Of a DNA stretch of 64,000 nt, positions 22,322 to 30,690 are shown piece after piece. The translations under genes were made by a program, and so were the position numbers. Location: NCBI GenBank assembly GCA_000507305.1, contig DF239761.1, positions 1 through 64,000 of the forward strand. The letters run 5' to 3'. The stretch comes from Breviolum minutum Mf 1.05b.01 (Eukaryota; Sar; Dinophyceae; Suessiales; Symbiodiniaceae). The notes under the pieces were generated by a model, which saw nothing but the letters and a program-made list of their open reading frames with translations, made no database searches and was not told the DNA's origin. Numbering within the stretch: position 1 is the stretch's first letter; every line of letters begins with the position of its first letter.

Positions 22322-24200
22322 TGGAGATGGCAGGCACGGCGGTGATCGGGCTTGCACTTCGGGAAAAGTTCGAGGTGATGGAGATGGCAGGCACGGCGGT
22401 GATCGGGCTTGCACGTCGGGAGAAGTTCGCGGAGATGCTGAAGGCCGGTATGGACGTGATCGGGCTAGCAATGGAGGAAACGGTCAAGGCGGCGATCGGG
22501 CTTGGCAAGATTGTGGACAAAGCGGTGAAGGTCATGAGACGAAGGACAACATGAAGTCGGTAAACATCACGTTGCCGGTCCTTCCTCCACACACTGGGAA
22601 GGAAAGCGGCTTAGCATGCGGTGATTGGCTGGTGCAGGTCAGGCAGCTGATGGGTGACCTTACGGCTGGATCCTTGGAGTGGTGGGACGCATTGGTCAAC
22701 AGCGTCATGAGACGATACAATGAGTGGCTCATTGCTAGTCCCCTGGAGCGTCTTCATCTACAACCCCCCGATGAGGCCGAGTACAACAACACGACAGCGA
22801 GGAAGAGAATGGACTTACGAGCATCGGTGCTCCTGATGAGTTCAGTCCCTCAAGGACTCCGTGAGGAGCTCATCGCAGGTAGACACTTGGAATCAGGTCC
22901 CATTCTATATCGCATCTTGCGCAGCTATCAACCAGGTGGTCTTGCTGAGAAATCAGAGACTCTTCAAGCCCTTACTGGTGTTAGTGCATCGAAATCACCT
23001 AAAGAGGCCATGGAAAGGCTGCAGAAGTGGCGACGCCACCAACTTCGTGCGGTGGAGCTGCACGCTACGTTGCCGGATCCTTCTATACTATGCAGGGCAT
23101 TGGCTGGCATTGTCTCGGAGGTTTTGGGACAGGCTCCGCAAGCGAGCTTTCGAGTGAACTCTTTTCGACTTCAAAGTCGTCTTGATGTGCTGCCAACGAT
23201 GGACAATGTCGAGGCGTATTTCCAAATGTTGATGGCAGAGATGGAGACTCTTTCTCTGGCTCCCGAGGGCACCAATGGTACACCGGCCGTGAAGGCTTTG
23301 CAATCTGTTCCTCCTCCTGCTGGTGGTGGCCATCGATGCAAAAATTGGGGAACAGATACTGGGTGCCGCTACGGACGCCTATGTCGCTTCGACCATCCGC
23401 CCCTATCAGATGCGGCTTCGAGGTGTTGGCATTGTTCGTCAACACTTCATCGGAAACATGAATGTCCCCATTACAAGTCTTCTACACCAGCTGCTGGTTC
23501 GCAGACTGGGGGGAGTGAGGATGGGAAAGGTGGAAAGCAAGCGCATGGTGGTGGTGGAGGAAAAGGAGCAAAAGGCAAATCGAAGAAAGGCAAAGGAGCA
23601 GCTGGAAATGGTGCACATGCTGGCTCCAAAGGAGAAGAAAAAGGCTCTGGTTCTGGAGCGGTCGTGAACAAGATGCAGTCGGAAGGCGGAGACAAAGGAA
23701 AAGGAGGAAGTGAAGTTGAAACGAAAAGTGGAGATCAAGTAGAACAGGCGAAGCAAGAGGTATCCTCTACGGGTGGCTCAGGTGATACTTCGACTTTGGT
23801 GTCAGAGGTTACATCATTGCTGAGATCTCTACGTGTTGGAAGCGGAGTTCCTCAATTGAATGCCTTCAGTTTGAAGAGAATCGAGAAGTCGGTCAACAAG
23901 ACTACCCTGTTGGATGGTGGAGCAACCCATTGTCTACGGCCGATGAAAGACCAGGCGGAATGGGAGTGGGCTATGCCGTGTAGGGTATCGTTGGCTACTG
24001 GAAGCGTAGAACTTCGACAAGTACCAGACTGTGGCACTTTGATCACCAACGACCTGGAGGTGCAGAGGATTGTGCCAATCAGAGAACTGGTGAGGATGGG
24101 CATAAAAGTGGCATGGTCTGATGCAGCGATTGAGATGACGTGGCCGAGTGGGGGAACGACTACCGGTGTGGCTGGACTCTGGATGCCCAGTGGTCGATGA
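22263..24200 (+). CDS. gag: Copia element ORF2: Gag core, zinc fingers and protease
   Basis: 645 codons. Residues 14-70 are a Gly/Asp/Arg-rich repeat. Residues about 100-345 form a helical capsid-like core (contains SLEWWDALVNSVMRRY). At 23337-23396 lies a canonical CCCH finger (C-x8-C-x5-C-x3-H), followed at 23424-23465 by a retroviral knuckle (C-x2-C-x4-H-x4-C). A Lys/Gly-rich linker leads to the aspartic protease with LLDGGATHCLRP at about 23907-23942; the active site reads D-G-G rather than D-S/T-G. The ORF ends after a shift at the run of five G at 24150-24154; with four G it would flow into ORF3. Confidence 0.85.
   Translation: MQSQGPPPWDHGTSGIVRGDGDGRHGGDRACTSGKVRGDGDGRHGGDRACTSGEVRGDAEGRYGRDRASNGGNGQGGDRAWQDCGQSGEGHETKDNMKSVNITLPVLPPHTGKESGLACGDWLVQVRQLMGDLTAGSLEWWDALVNSVMRRYNEWLIASPLERLHLQPPDEAEYNNTTARKRMDLRASVLLMSSVPQGLREELIAGRHLESGPILYRILRSYQPGGLAEKSETLQALTGVSASKSPKEAMERLQKWRRHQLRAVELHATLPDPSILCRALAGIVSEVLGQAPQASFRVNSFRLQSRLDVLPTMDNVEAYFQMLMAEMETLSLAPEGTNGTPAVKALQSVPPPAGGGHRCKNWGTDTGCRYGRLCRFDHPPLSDAASRCWHCSSTLHRKHECPHYKSSTPAAGSQTGGSEDGKGGKQAHGGGGGKGAKGKSKKGKGAAGNGAHAGSKGEEKGSGSGAVVNKMQSEGGDKGKGGSEVETKSGDQVEQAKQEVSSTGGSGDTSTLVSEVTSLLRSLRVGSGVPQLNAFSLKRIEKSVNKTTLLDGGATHCLRPMKDQAEWEWAMPCRVSLATGSVELRQVPDCGTLITNDLEVQRIVPIRELVRMGIKVAWSDAAIEMTWPSGGTTTGVAGLWMPSGR
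22302..22470 (+). repeat. 57-bp tandem repeat in gag
   Basis: Two nearly identical 57-bp units and a third diverged one, encoding a 19-residue Gly/Asp/Arg repeat (VRGDGDGRHGGDRACTSGK type) in the ORF2 frame. Confidence 0.85.
23337..23465 (+). other. CCCH finger plus CCHC zinc knuckle in Gag
   Basis: C-x8-C-x5-C-x3-H at 23337-23396 and C-x2-C-x4-H-x4-C at 23424-23465. All zinc ligands are present. The CCHC knuckle is usual for nucleocapsid. The CCCH finger is of the kind that binds RNA in cellular mRNA-regulating proteins. Confidence 0.85.
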
Positions 24201-26388
24201 CAAGGTGGGCAAACAATTGATGCAACGGATTGAAGATCACAACATGCGAATTGCGGGCATAAAGAAGGTCTTCAAGTACGGAGATAAAGCTCAAGGAGGT
24301 GATCTTATTGGAGAAGAAGATGCAAACCAAGCAATGGAGCTATCGCAGCTCTTTCCGGACGTACCACATTGGCTGATTGGTCGTATTCCTGGAGCACCGG
24401 AGGTGGACACCGCAAAAGTGCCGCTGAACAGGCGAACACGTCGTCGGATTAGAGAGGCTGGCACTCGGGTTCTTCATCTGTTCAGTGGGAAGAAGACCCG
24501 GGTTTGGACAGATCTTCAGAATGACAGTTTGGCAGTGGTGTGCATTGAGATCGAGAAAGGCACCAATATGTTGGACGACAACCTGTACGCCTACTTGCTG
24601 GACATGGCCAAGGATGGCCTTTGGGACATGATCCTTGCAGGCCCACCCTGCCGTACAGTTTCTTTACAAAGGTATAGAGACGATGGGGGGCCCCGCCCTC
24701 TCAGGGCCCGTGAAGGAGTCTCTCGATTCGGCTTGAGCTGGAATTCACATCGTCAACAAGAAGAATGCAATCAAGATAGCCTGCTATGGCTGAGGACTCT
24801 CTTCTTGATGTATACCGGGAAGATTGGGAATCCTCACCTTGAGACGTTGCTGGAACAGCCAGCTGATCCAGAGACTTGGGTCAGCCCTACGAGACAGCGG
24901 CCATTCCACGGATTTGCATCGTATCTTGCATGGCCAGAGACTGGCAAAGTCGGCAATATCCTTCAGATGAAAGAGGTGACGCTGGATCAAGGGGCTTTGG
25001 GGCATTCCAAGGTCAAGCCAACTACCCTAATGACGGATATTCCGGAAGTGCTTCCTCTACATGGAATGAAGGCGGCTCAAGGACAATGCACGACTTGGTC
25101 GGACGATTTGGAAACCCGTCTTCAAGAAGCACGAGATGCAGCCGAATGGTCTCCGGGTTTAGTTCAGGTCCTACAGACTGCAATTCTGCGAAAGCAAAGG
25201 AGTGCAATCCATGCACCTCGACGCGGACAAGTGATGAGAAATCCAGAAAAGTGGAGAGGATTTTTGGAACAACAACGACGCGGCCGTGAACGTTTGGGAC
25301 TACCACCACGACCAGATGAGTATTTGGCGCTTCGAGCAGTCAACAATACTTTGGAAGAGTGGAAGAGGCACATCTTGAACGAGCATCAACCAGCACGCCG
25401 AGATTGTGCTGAATGTCTTAGAGCTATGGGTCGTTCGAGGCCACATCATCGCAATGCTCATGTGAGTGCGTATGCACTTAACATTGATGTGGCAGGACCA
25501 TTCCCAGCTGGACACGATCAAGGGGGGTTAGCCCCTCGCTACTTCATGGTTGGTGTCTACACTCTACCGGTGAAAGATGGTGAGGTCCTGGTCGAAGCTT
25601 TGCAGGAGATGGGTGGTGGTCGGGTCTTGGACGACGTAGTTCATGGCAGTGACCGGCTGCGACAACACGAACAGGAATTGCTACAGGACGGGATCCACCA
25701 TGTAGTGGGTCCAGCAATTGGTGACGAACTACATCAAGGAAAAGATGCTGGACTTGAAGGCGCACGAGGTGACGATTCGGAAGATCAAGGGCTACATCCG
25801 GCATTTCTGGGGTCTGGAGAAGAGCGCAAACAAGATGAGGTGATGTTGACAGAATCTGAGATGAGAGAATTGGACCTCAAGAATAAGAAGTGGGAAGAAC
25901 ACGTGAGCGATCTCTCGGACATCCAAATTCAGAACATCACTATGGCGATCCCTTTGCGCAGTCGTCAGGTGGTAGAGATCACAAAAGGGCTCAGCTACTT
26001 CTATGCGAAGTTGAAGAGTTTGGGGTTGCCTTTGCATCGAGTCCATAGCGACAGGGCGAAGGAGTTCGTGAGTCGACAATTTGCCACTTGGATTGCTCAA
26101 CGTGACGTGATGCACACTACTACAGCAGGTGACGAACATCAGGGTTGTGCAAGAGCCGAAGGTGAGATCAATCACCTGAAAAGCCGGATGCGGGTCCTTC
26201 TCACATCAACCAGCACGGGGGAGCACTTGTGGCCTTTGGCGTTGCGTCACGCAGCTGCGTACGGTCGGCGTCCCAGCACCTCATGTACTACCTTTTGGAG
26301 TCTCCGCCATGAGCCGAGTGAAGAGATGGCATTCGGACAAGCTACAACATCCGATGCAAAAGGTGGTCCTGTATGGACCCGCGCATGA
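24148..26388 (+). CDS. pol: Copia element ORF3: methyltransferase-like domain and integrase
   Basis: The ORF opens with a non-ATG codon and continues Pol from ORF2. After about 105 residues comes a Rossmann-like domain with VLHLFSG (24478-24489), CIEIEKG, DMILAGPPC (ends 24651) and LLEQP (24853-24861), the order of cytosine-C5 methyltransferase motifs I, II, IV and VI. Next is a short zinc-binding segment (H-x4-H-x6-C-x2-C) and the integrase core: Asp in ALNIDVAGPF (25486), Asp in HSDRAKEF (26050) and Glu at 26158, with exactly 35 residues between the last two (D,D-35-E). Near 26250 the frame changes again; the following VPAPHVLPFG text is in the next frame. Confidence 0.85.
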   Translation: MGERLPVWLDSGCPVVDDKVGKQLMQRIEDHNMRIAGIKKVFKYGDKAQGGDLIGEEDANQAMELSQLFPDVPHWLIGRIPGAPEVDTAKVPLNRRTRRRIREAGTRVLHLFSGKKTRVWTDLQNDSLAVVCIEIEKGTNMLDDNLYAYLLDMAKDGLWDMILAGPPCRTVSLQRYRDDGGPRPLRAREGVSRFGLSWNSHRQQEECNQDSLLWLRTLFLMYTGKIGNPHLETLLEQPADPETWVSPTRQRPFHGFASYLAWPETGKVGNILQMKEVTLDQGALGHSKVKPTTLMTDIPEVLPLHGMKAAQGQCTTWSDDLETRLQEARDAAEWSPGLVQVLQTAILRKQRSAIHAPRRGQVMRNPEKWRGFLEQQRRGRERLGLPPRPDEYLALRAVNNTLEEWKRHILNEHQPARRDCAECLRAMGRSRPHHRNAHVSAYALNIDVAGPFPAGHDQGGLAPRYFMVGVYTLPVKDGEVLVEALQEMGGGRVLDDVVHGSDRLRQHEQELLQDGIHHVVGPAIGDELHQGKDAGLEGARGDDSEDQGLHPAFLGSGEERKQDEVMLTESEMRELDLKNKKWEEHVSDLSDIQIQNITMAIPLRSRQVVEITKGLSYFYAKLKSLGLPLHRVHSDRAKEFVSRQFATWIAQRDVMHTTTAGDEHQGCARAEGEINHLKSRMRVLLTSTSTGEHLWPLALRHAAAYGRRPSTSCTTFWSLRHEPSEEMAFGQATTSDAKGGPVWTRA
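24466..25065 (+). other. Cytosine-C5 DNA methyltransferase-like domain inside Pol
   Basis: Visible motifs are FSG (SAM-binding loop, motif I), an acidic residue ending the second strand (CIEIEKG, motif II), GPPC with the catalytic Cys (motif IV) and EQP in place of ENV (motif VI, catalytic Glu kept). The GG of motif I (F-S-G-x-G-G) and a clear QRxR motif VIII are not visible, so activity is uncertain. Retrotransposon-borne cytosine methyltransferases have been reported in dinoflagellates; whether this domain is the same lineage I cannot check. Confidence 0.65.
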
Positions 26389-26591
26389 CATGTCACTGAC
26401 ATCTGGTGGGTACTACGTGAATTGTGAAGGCAAATGGATGCGTACAACAGTGGTGGTGGTTCCGCGGTTTTCACGACAAGCATGCTTGGAGACCCCGGTG
26501 TTGGAACTATGTGGAGATGATGAGGGCTGGGAATATGCTCCCACGACTCCCGGTGCAGAGGATCCTCCGGACATTGAGGTGACGGAGGAGG
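26309..26591 (+). CDS. pol: Copia element: post-integrase segment
   Basis: Continues Pol in a third frame with RVKRWHSDKLQHPM and VVLYGPAHDMSLTSGGYY, the small basic beta domain that follows copia integrase cores. Ends at the N gap. The continuation across the gap cannot be placed. Confidence 0.6.
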
Positions 26592-26654
26592 NNNNNNNNN
26601 NNNNNNNNNNNNNNNNNNNNNNNNNNNNNNNNNNNNNNNNNNNNNNNNNNNNNN
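26592..26654. other. Sequence gap (63 N)
   Basis: Sixty-three unknown bases at the left edge of a tandem repeat, probably a repeat the assembler could not span. The true length is unknown, so the reading-frame relation across it is undefined. Confidence 0.95.
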
Positions 26655-26990
26655 GATGGACGAGATCTTCGTGGAAAAGGAGGTCTATGCGATGGACGAG
26701 ATCTTCGTGGAAAAGGAGGTCTATGCGATGGACGAGATCTTCGTGGAAAAGGAGGTCTATGCGATGGACGAGATCTTCGTGGAAAAGGAGGTCTATGCGA
26801 TGGACGAGATCTTCGTGGAAAAGGAGGTCTATGCGATGGACGAGATCTTCGTGGAAAAGGAGGTCTATGCGATGGACGAGATCTTCGTGGAAAAGGAGGT
26901 CTATGCGATGGACGAGATCTTCGTGGAAAAGGAGGTCTATGCGATGGACGAGATCTTCGTGGAAAAGGAGGTCTATGCGATGGACGAAAG
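26655..26990 (+). repeat. 36-bp tandem repeat in pol linker
   Basis: Nine identical 36-bp units (GATGGACGAGATCTTCGTGG plus 16 bases) and a partial one. In the frame joining the downstream reverse transcriptase each unit reads DGRDLRGKGGLC. In another frame it reads MDEIFVEKEVYA, which has no stop within the array and ends 13 bases after it. The unit length is a multiple of three, so copy number can vary without frame change. Confidence 0.95.
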
Positions 26991-26999
26991 CTACATGGC

Positions 27000-29900
27000 A
27001 TGAGTGGTCTTCGAGACGAAGGAGATCCAGGTGCACATGGAGAGGACAATCCCAGTGGCCAAGAGAAGAGACAGCTTGGTCACGGGGGAGCATGGAATCA
27101 GCAACAGATGCACAATGAGACTGCAATTGCACTGCTGCAACTGAAGAATCTCAGGAAGTGGGAACAGGAAGAAAGAGCAATGATGGCGTCGACGGAGGAT
27201 GCAGAGATGATCATGGACGTGCAAGGTCAATGCGAACGTCTGGAAGGTCACCTTTGCGTACGACAACAGGAAGAAGGAGAACGCTGGAAAGAAGAGACAG
27301 AAGGCGACACGTTGGTGGCGAAGACCATCCCTATTGAGGAGGTGAGAAAGGAGCTACCGAAGTGGAAAGAGGCAATGGTAGCTGAATATGAATCATTGAT
27401 CCAACATGGGGCGATAGAGCCAATCGATGATGTTCAGTATGAACAACTCAAGAGAGAGAAGGAGGCGGTGAAGACAATACCAGGTATGATGGTATCGGTG
27501 TTGAAGCCCCCGCAGCGTCGAAAGGCGCGATTTGTCGCATGCGGCAACTACATGGGTGGTCATCATGAAAAACAAGATGTATCTGCTGGCGGGCTGGATT
27601 GTATTGTGGTGCGGACTATGCTATCCTTGGCCACCAAGATGCGGTGGGCAGTAGGAACGGCGGATGTAAAAACCGCATTCTTACAAGCTCCAAGAAGAGA
27701 ACAGGGCAATCAGTGCACCATCATCAATCCCCCCAACATAGCGAGAGAAGCAGGTATTCTACGTTTTGGTGGCCGTGAAAGGTGGCGTGTGCGAAAGGCG
27801 GTCTACGGCCTGGTCGAAAGCCCAAAGGACTGGGCAGTGTTTCGAGATCAACAACTTCGGACCTTGGCTTGGACCACCAAAGATGGATGTAAGGTGAAGC
27901 TGGTGTCTACGATGGAGGCTCATTTATGGGCTATCGTCGACGAGCACACGGAAGAGAGGTTAGCCTATGTGGGCATCTATGTAGATGATGTCTTGGTGGT
28001 GGGCAGCGATGCAATCTTGACGGAGATGATGGAGAGACTGTCAACCATCTTCCAGATGGCGCCCTATGACAAGGTCACTCAGGAGCAACCAGTCACTTTT
28101 TGTGGCTATGAAATCTACAAGGAGGAGAATGGGTATGGGTTGAGACAGGAGAACTATATCCAGGAATTGCTGTCACGAAGGGCGGTAGAAGGAAAGGAGG
28201 GACAACCTCTTCCAAAAATAGTGGAGGGAGAAGACGAAGAACAACATGAGCTATGGGTGGTACGAGAAGTACAAGCCATCGTAGGTGAACTACAGTGGTT
28301 GGCTACAAGGACGCGGCCAGATCTCTCGTATGCAACTGCTTTTGTAGCTCGTCTTGTACATCGTCGCCCGGCTTATGCGCTCAAGCTCTGCCACTACATG
28401 TTGCGGTACTTGGCAAGGTATCCCAAGATGGGATTGTTCTATGGAGAGGATGATCAGCTGGATATCTTGAAGGTCAAAGCTGACACGTCATACGGTCCTC
28501 CTCATGAGCAATATCGCTCGGTCCAAGGCGTAGCGATTTTCTTGGGAAGCCATCTGCTGTTATGGACATCGTCGAGACAGGCTTTCGTGACACTTTCGAC
28601 GGCAGAATGTGAGTTAGTGGGATACACAGAAGCGCTGCAGTGTACTGAATCGCTGTCATCCCTTTTGGAGTTGATGCAGGTGGCGGTTCCAAAGGTTCTT
28701 GAAGGTGACAGTCGTGCCGCATTGGCACAGATTCAAAATGATGGTGGGAGTTGGCGAACCCGCCACTTGCGCTTGCGTGCTTGGCGTCTACGTGAGGCGA
28801 TGGCGGATCCGAGCTCTTCATGGCGGTCGCAACATTGTGCAGGCTTGGATTTGCCTGCGGATGGCCTCACGAAGGCTCTGGGTGGTCAATCGCATCGACG
28901 GTTCCTACAGTTGCTTGGGATGACAACACCTGAGGATAACCTTCAGGTGAAAGGAAAGGGAGAAGCTCGAGTCCGAGCTCTACATGGAGATCAAGAACAT
29001 GGACTGCGACTATTGGAGCATGCAGCAACGGCTTTGGCAAGTGCAGGAGGTGCATTGGCGATCGGCTCTGAACATCGGAGTCTAGGCGTAGTTTTGCTTC
29101 TTAGCTCGGTTGTCGTAGGATGTTTGTCCAAGAAGAATGATGGTTGGACATTGAATGGAAATGATGACAAAAAGAACGTATCAAGAAAAGAACAAGATCC
29201 CGAAACAAGAAAAGAAAAAGATCCCGAAATAAGAAAGAGTCAAAAGGACTGTAGTGGAAAAAGTCATCAAAACGGGACACAAGGGTTTGAAGAAAAGGCA
29301 TACGGGACATGCCGACAAGATCAAAAATGGACAGATGGTAGGAAGGATCAGGAGACGGTAGACTTCCAAGCAAAGTCTTGGGAGGTAGAAGGATGTTGCC
29401 CAGGCTTGCGAGCCTTTAGGATGAACAAGGACGGGAGCGGGGGCGCGTCACAAGCCATGGAATCTACAACGGCACGTCGAGGAGCAGCGGCGATGGCAAG
29501 CGCTTCAAGTGGAGAAGCTGGAACGTCAAACAGCTTCTTTGGAACTATCAACAGTGGTTATGGGGTTCCGGCAGGCTATGACAATGCTATCGGCGGCTGT
29601 GGAACTTCGAGGAGTGCTGGCGCTTCTATGGGTGGCTATGCTACATCTGCGGGCGGCGGAGCTTCAGGCGGAGTTGGGGCTTCGAGCGGCAACTATGGAG
29701 CTTATGTCGATCGAGGTGAAGGTGTGGGTGCTCATGGAAGAGAAGTTGGACAGAGTGGAGAACTGAGGAGAGGGATTGGTAGAGATCCTTGGATCTTGGA
29801 ACAATATCTTCATCCACCACGACCAGGACCTACAGATGAGTGGGCAACTGGTCTCATGCCGGAGGGATGGCTCATTCGGCATCACCGAAAAATTAGGAAG

Positions 29901-30530
29901 AAACTCTTTACACCCCTTCATGGAAGTCTACCAATTGATCCAACAACTCTGGGCACAGAAAGAATCACAGTCAGAGTGTTTGACACGGGTGCTCGTATGG
30001 TGACGTTGGACGATTGGAGAATGAGCGCCCGAACAGATGACAACCGGCAATGGAGGGGCTATACTTTCTTCAAGGTGAAGAAGGACGACGAAGAAGATGT
30101 GAGGGCGTCCGGATCTACTCCAGGATCAGGACATGGAGACAATGAGAGCGATCTACACGGTGGACGTGGAGATCAAGGTGCACGAGGAAGTGGTCGAACT
30201 ACTTCCTCTCAGACGTCAAGTTACGAAGGAGTATGGAGGTCTGAGCAGGCACCTCGAGGGTCTCACAACGATCCCCAGGTGAATCGGTTTGGGTCGGTGC
30301 ACATCCCGCCGATTGAAGTCAATGTCACGGTGAACAATTTTGCTAGCGGCTTAGCTACTACATCACGACGAATGGAGTTGGATGGACCGAACGCACTACA
30401 TGGTGCTACATCCAGCCGAAGAACATCAGGTGGCGACAATGGTCCTCCTTCCGTGATGGAAGTTTCAGAGGATGATGATGCGGGTAGCTTTAGCTTAGTA
30501 GATTCTCCAGAACATGGAGATGGGCCTTGA
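27000..30530 (+). CDS. pol: Copia element ORF5: reverse transcriptase, RNase H and C-terminal extension
   Basis: About 1176 codons. Reverse transcriptase spans residues about 105-420: opening helix ELPKWKEAMVAEYESL, DVKTAFLQA (first catalytic Asp), KAVYGLVESPKDW, YVDDVLVV (27978-28001, catalytic DD). RNase H follows: Asp in KADTSYG, Glu in STAECEL, Asp in EGDSRAAL, and ADGLTKALG at about 28858. The normal copia end is there, but the frame continues about 530 residues: a hydrophobic run (29079-29129), Gly/Ala/Ser-rich linkers and a compact segment at 29850-30080. Stop at 30528-30530, 31 bases before the 3' LTR. The true start lies upstream in the repeat, since the frame is open back through it. 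Confidence 0.9.
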   Translation: MSGLRDEGDPGAHGEDNPSGQEKRQLGHGGAWNQQQMHNETAIALLQLKNLRKWEQEERAMMASTEDAEMIMDVQGQCERLEGHLCVRQQEEGERWKEETEGDTLVAKTIPIEEVRKELPKWKEAMVAEYESLIQHGAIEPIDDVQYEQLKREKEAVKTIPGMMVSVLKPPQRRKARFVACGNYMGGHHEKQDVSAGGLDCIVVRTMLSLATKMRWAVGTADVKTAFLQAPRREQGNQCTIINPPNIAREAGILRFGGRERWRVRKAVYGLVESPKDWAVFRDQQLRTLAWTTKDGCKVKLVSTMEAHLWAIVDEHTEERLAYVGIYVDDVLVVGSDAILTEMMERLSTIFQMAPYDKVTQEQPVTFCGYEIYKEENGYGLRQENYIQELLSRRAVEGKEGQPLPKIVEGEDEEQHELWVVREVQAIVGELQWLATRTRPDLSYATAFVARLVHRRPAYALKLCHYMLRYLARYPKMGLFYGEDDQLDILKVKADTSYGPPHEQYRSVQGVAIFLGSHLLLWTSSRQAFVTLSTAECELVGYTEALQCTESLSSLLELMQVAVPKVLEGDSRAALAQIQNDGGSWRTRHLRLRAWRLREAMADPSSSWRSQHCAGLDLPADGLTKALGGQSHRRFLQLLGMTTPEDNLQVKGKGEARVRALHGDQEHGLRLLEHAATALASAGGALAIGSEHRSLGVVLLLSSVVVGCLSKKNDGWTLNGNDDKKNVSRKEQDPETRKEKDPEIRKSQKDCSGKSHQNGTQGFEEKAYGTCRQDQKWTDGRKDQETVDFQAKSWEVEGCCPGLRAFRMNKDGSGGASQAMESTTARRGAAAMASASSGEAGTSNSFFGTINSGYGVPAGYDNAIGGCGTSRSAGASMGGYATSAGGGASGGVGASSGNYGAYVDRGEGVGAHGREVGQSGELRRGIGRDPWILEQYLHPPRPGPTDEWATGLMPEGWLIRHHRKIRKKLFTPLHGSLPIDPTTLGTERITVRVFDTGARMVTLDDWRMSARTDDNRQWRGYTFFKVKKDDEEDVRASGSTPGSGHGDNESDLHGGRGDQGARGSGRTTSSQTSSYEGVWRSEQAPRGSHNDPQVNRFGSVHIPPIEVNVTVNNFASGLATTSRRMELDGPNALHGATSSRRTSGGDNGPPSVMEVSEDDDAGSFSLVDSPEHGDGP
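29079..29129 (+). other. Hydrophobic, possibly membrane segment in the Pol extension
   Basis: Seventeen residues starting SLGVVLLLSSVVVG, flanked by charged sequence, after RNase H. Long enough to be a short membrane span. Confidence 0.5.
29850..30080 (+). other. Compact extra domain in the Pol extension
   Basis: About 75 residues with many aromatic and basic residues: PEGWLIRHHRKIRKKLF, PLHGSLPIDP, TVRVFDTGARMV, WRGYTFFKV. Predicted as a small alpha/beta unit. I recall similar C-terminal text in other dinoflagellate retroelement proteins, but cannot verify it here. Function unknown. Confidence 0.45.
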
Positions 30531-30550
30531 GTCTAAAAGTTGTGGACCAA

Positions 30551-30561
30551 CTTTGGGGGAG
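30551..30561 (+). promoter_or_regulatory. Polypurine tract for plus-strand priming
   Basis: CTTTGGGGGAG directly before the TG of the 3' LTR, the expected position and composition. Confidence 0.8.
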
Positions 30562-30690
30562 TGTGTCGGCATACACTCAAATCCTCATGAGTTTGGTATC
30601 TTTCATGTCAAGGGAAACACCTTGGGACCTGATGTCATACAGGCCTTTTTGAAGCTCAAAAGAACCGCTTAGCAGGTTTCGGTTGTGTCA
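30562..30690 (+). repeat. 3' LTR
   Basis: 129 bp, identical to the 5' LTR. Confidence 0.95.

Noticed and set aside
22256-22592. Minus-strand Pro/Ser-rich ORFs
   Set aside because: Antisense of the 57-bp gag repeat; no independent support.
25600-25830. Hidden double frameshift between the integrase Asp residues
   Set aside because: Another frame shows a helical text (about 25725-25845), but the main frame is also open and nothing decides between them.
26655-26990. CRISPR-like array of 36-bp repeats
   Set aside because: Units are directly adjacent with no spacers and lie inside a retrotransposon coding region.
26413-27132. Minus-strand ORF of 239 codons with a 12-residue repeat
   Set aside because: Antisense of the 36-bp repeat and crosses the N gap.
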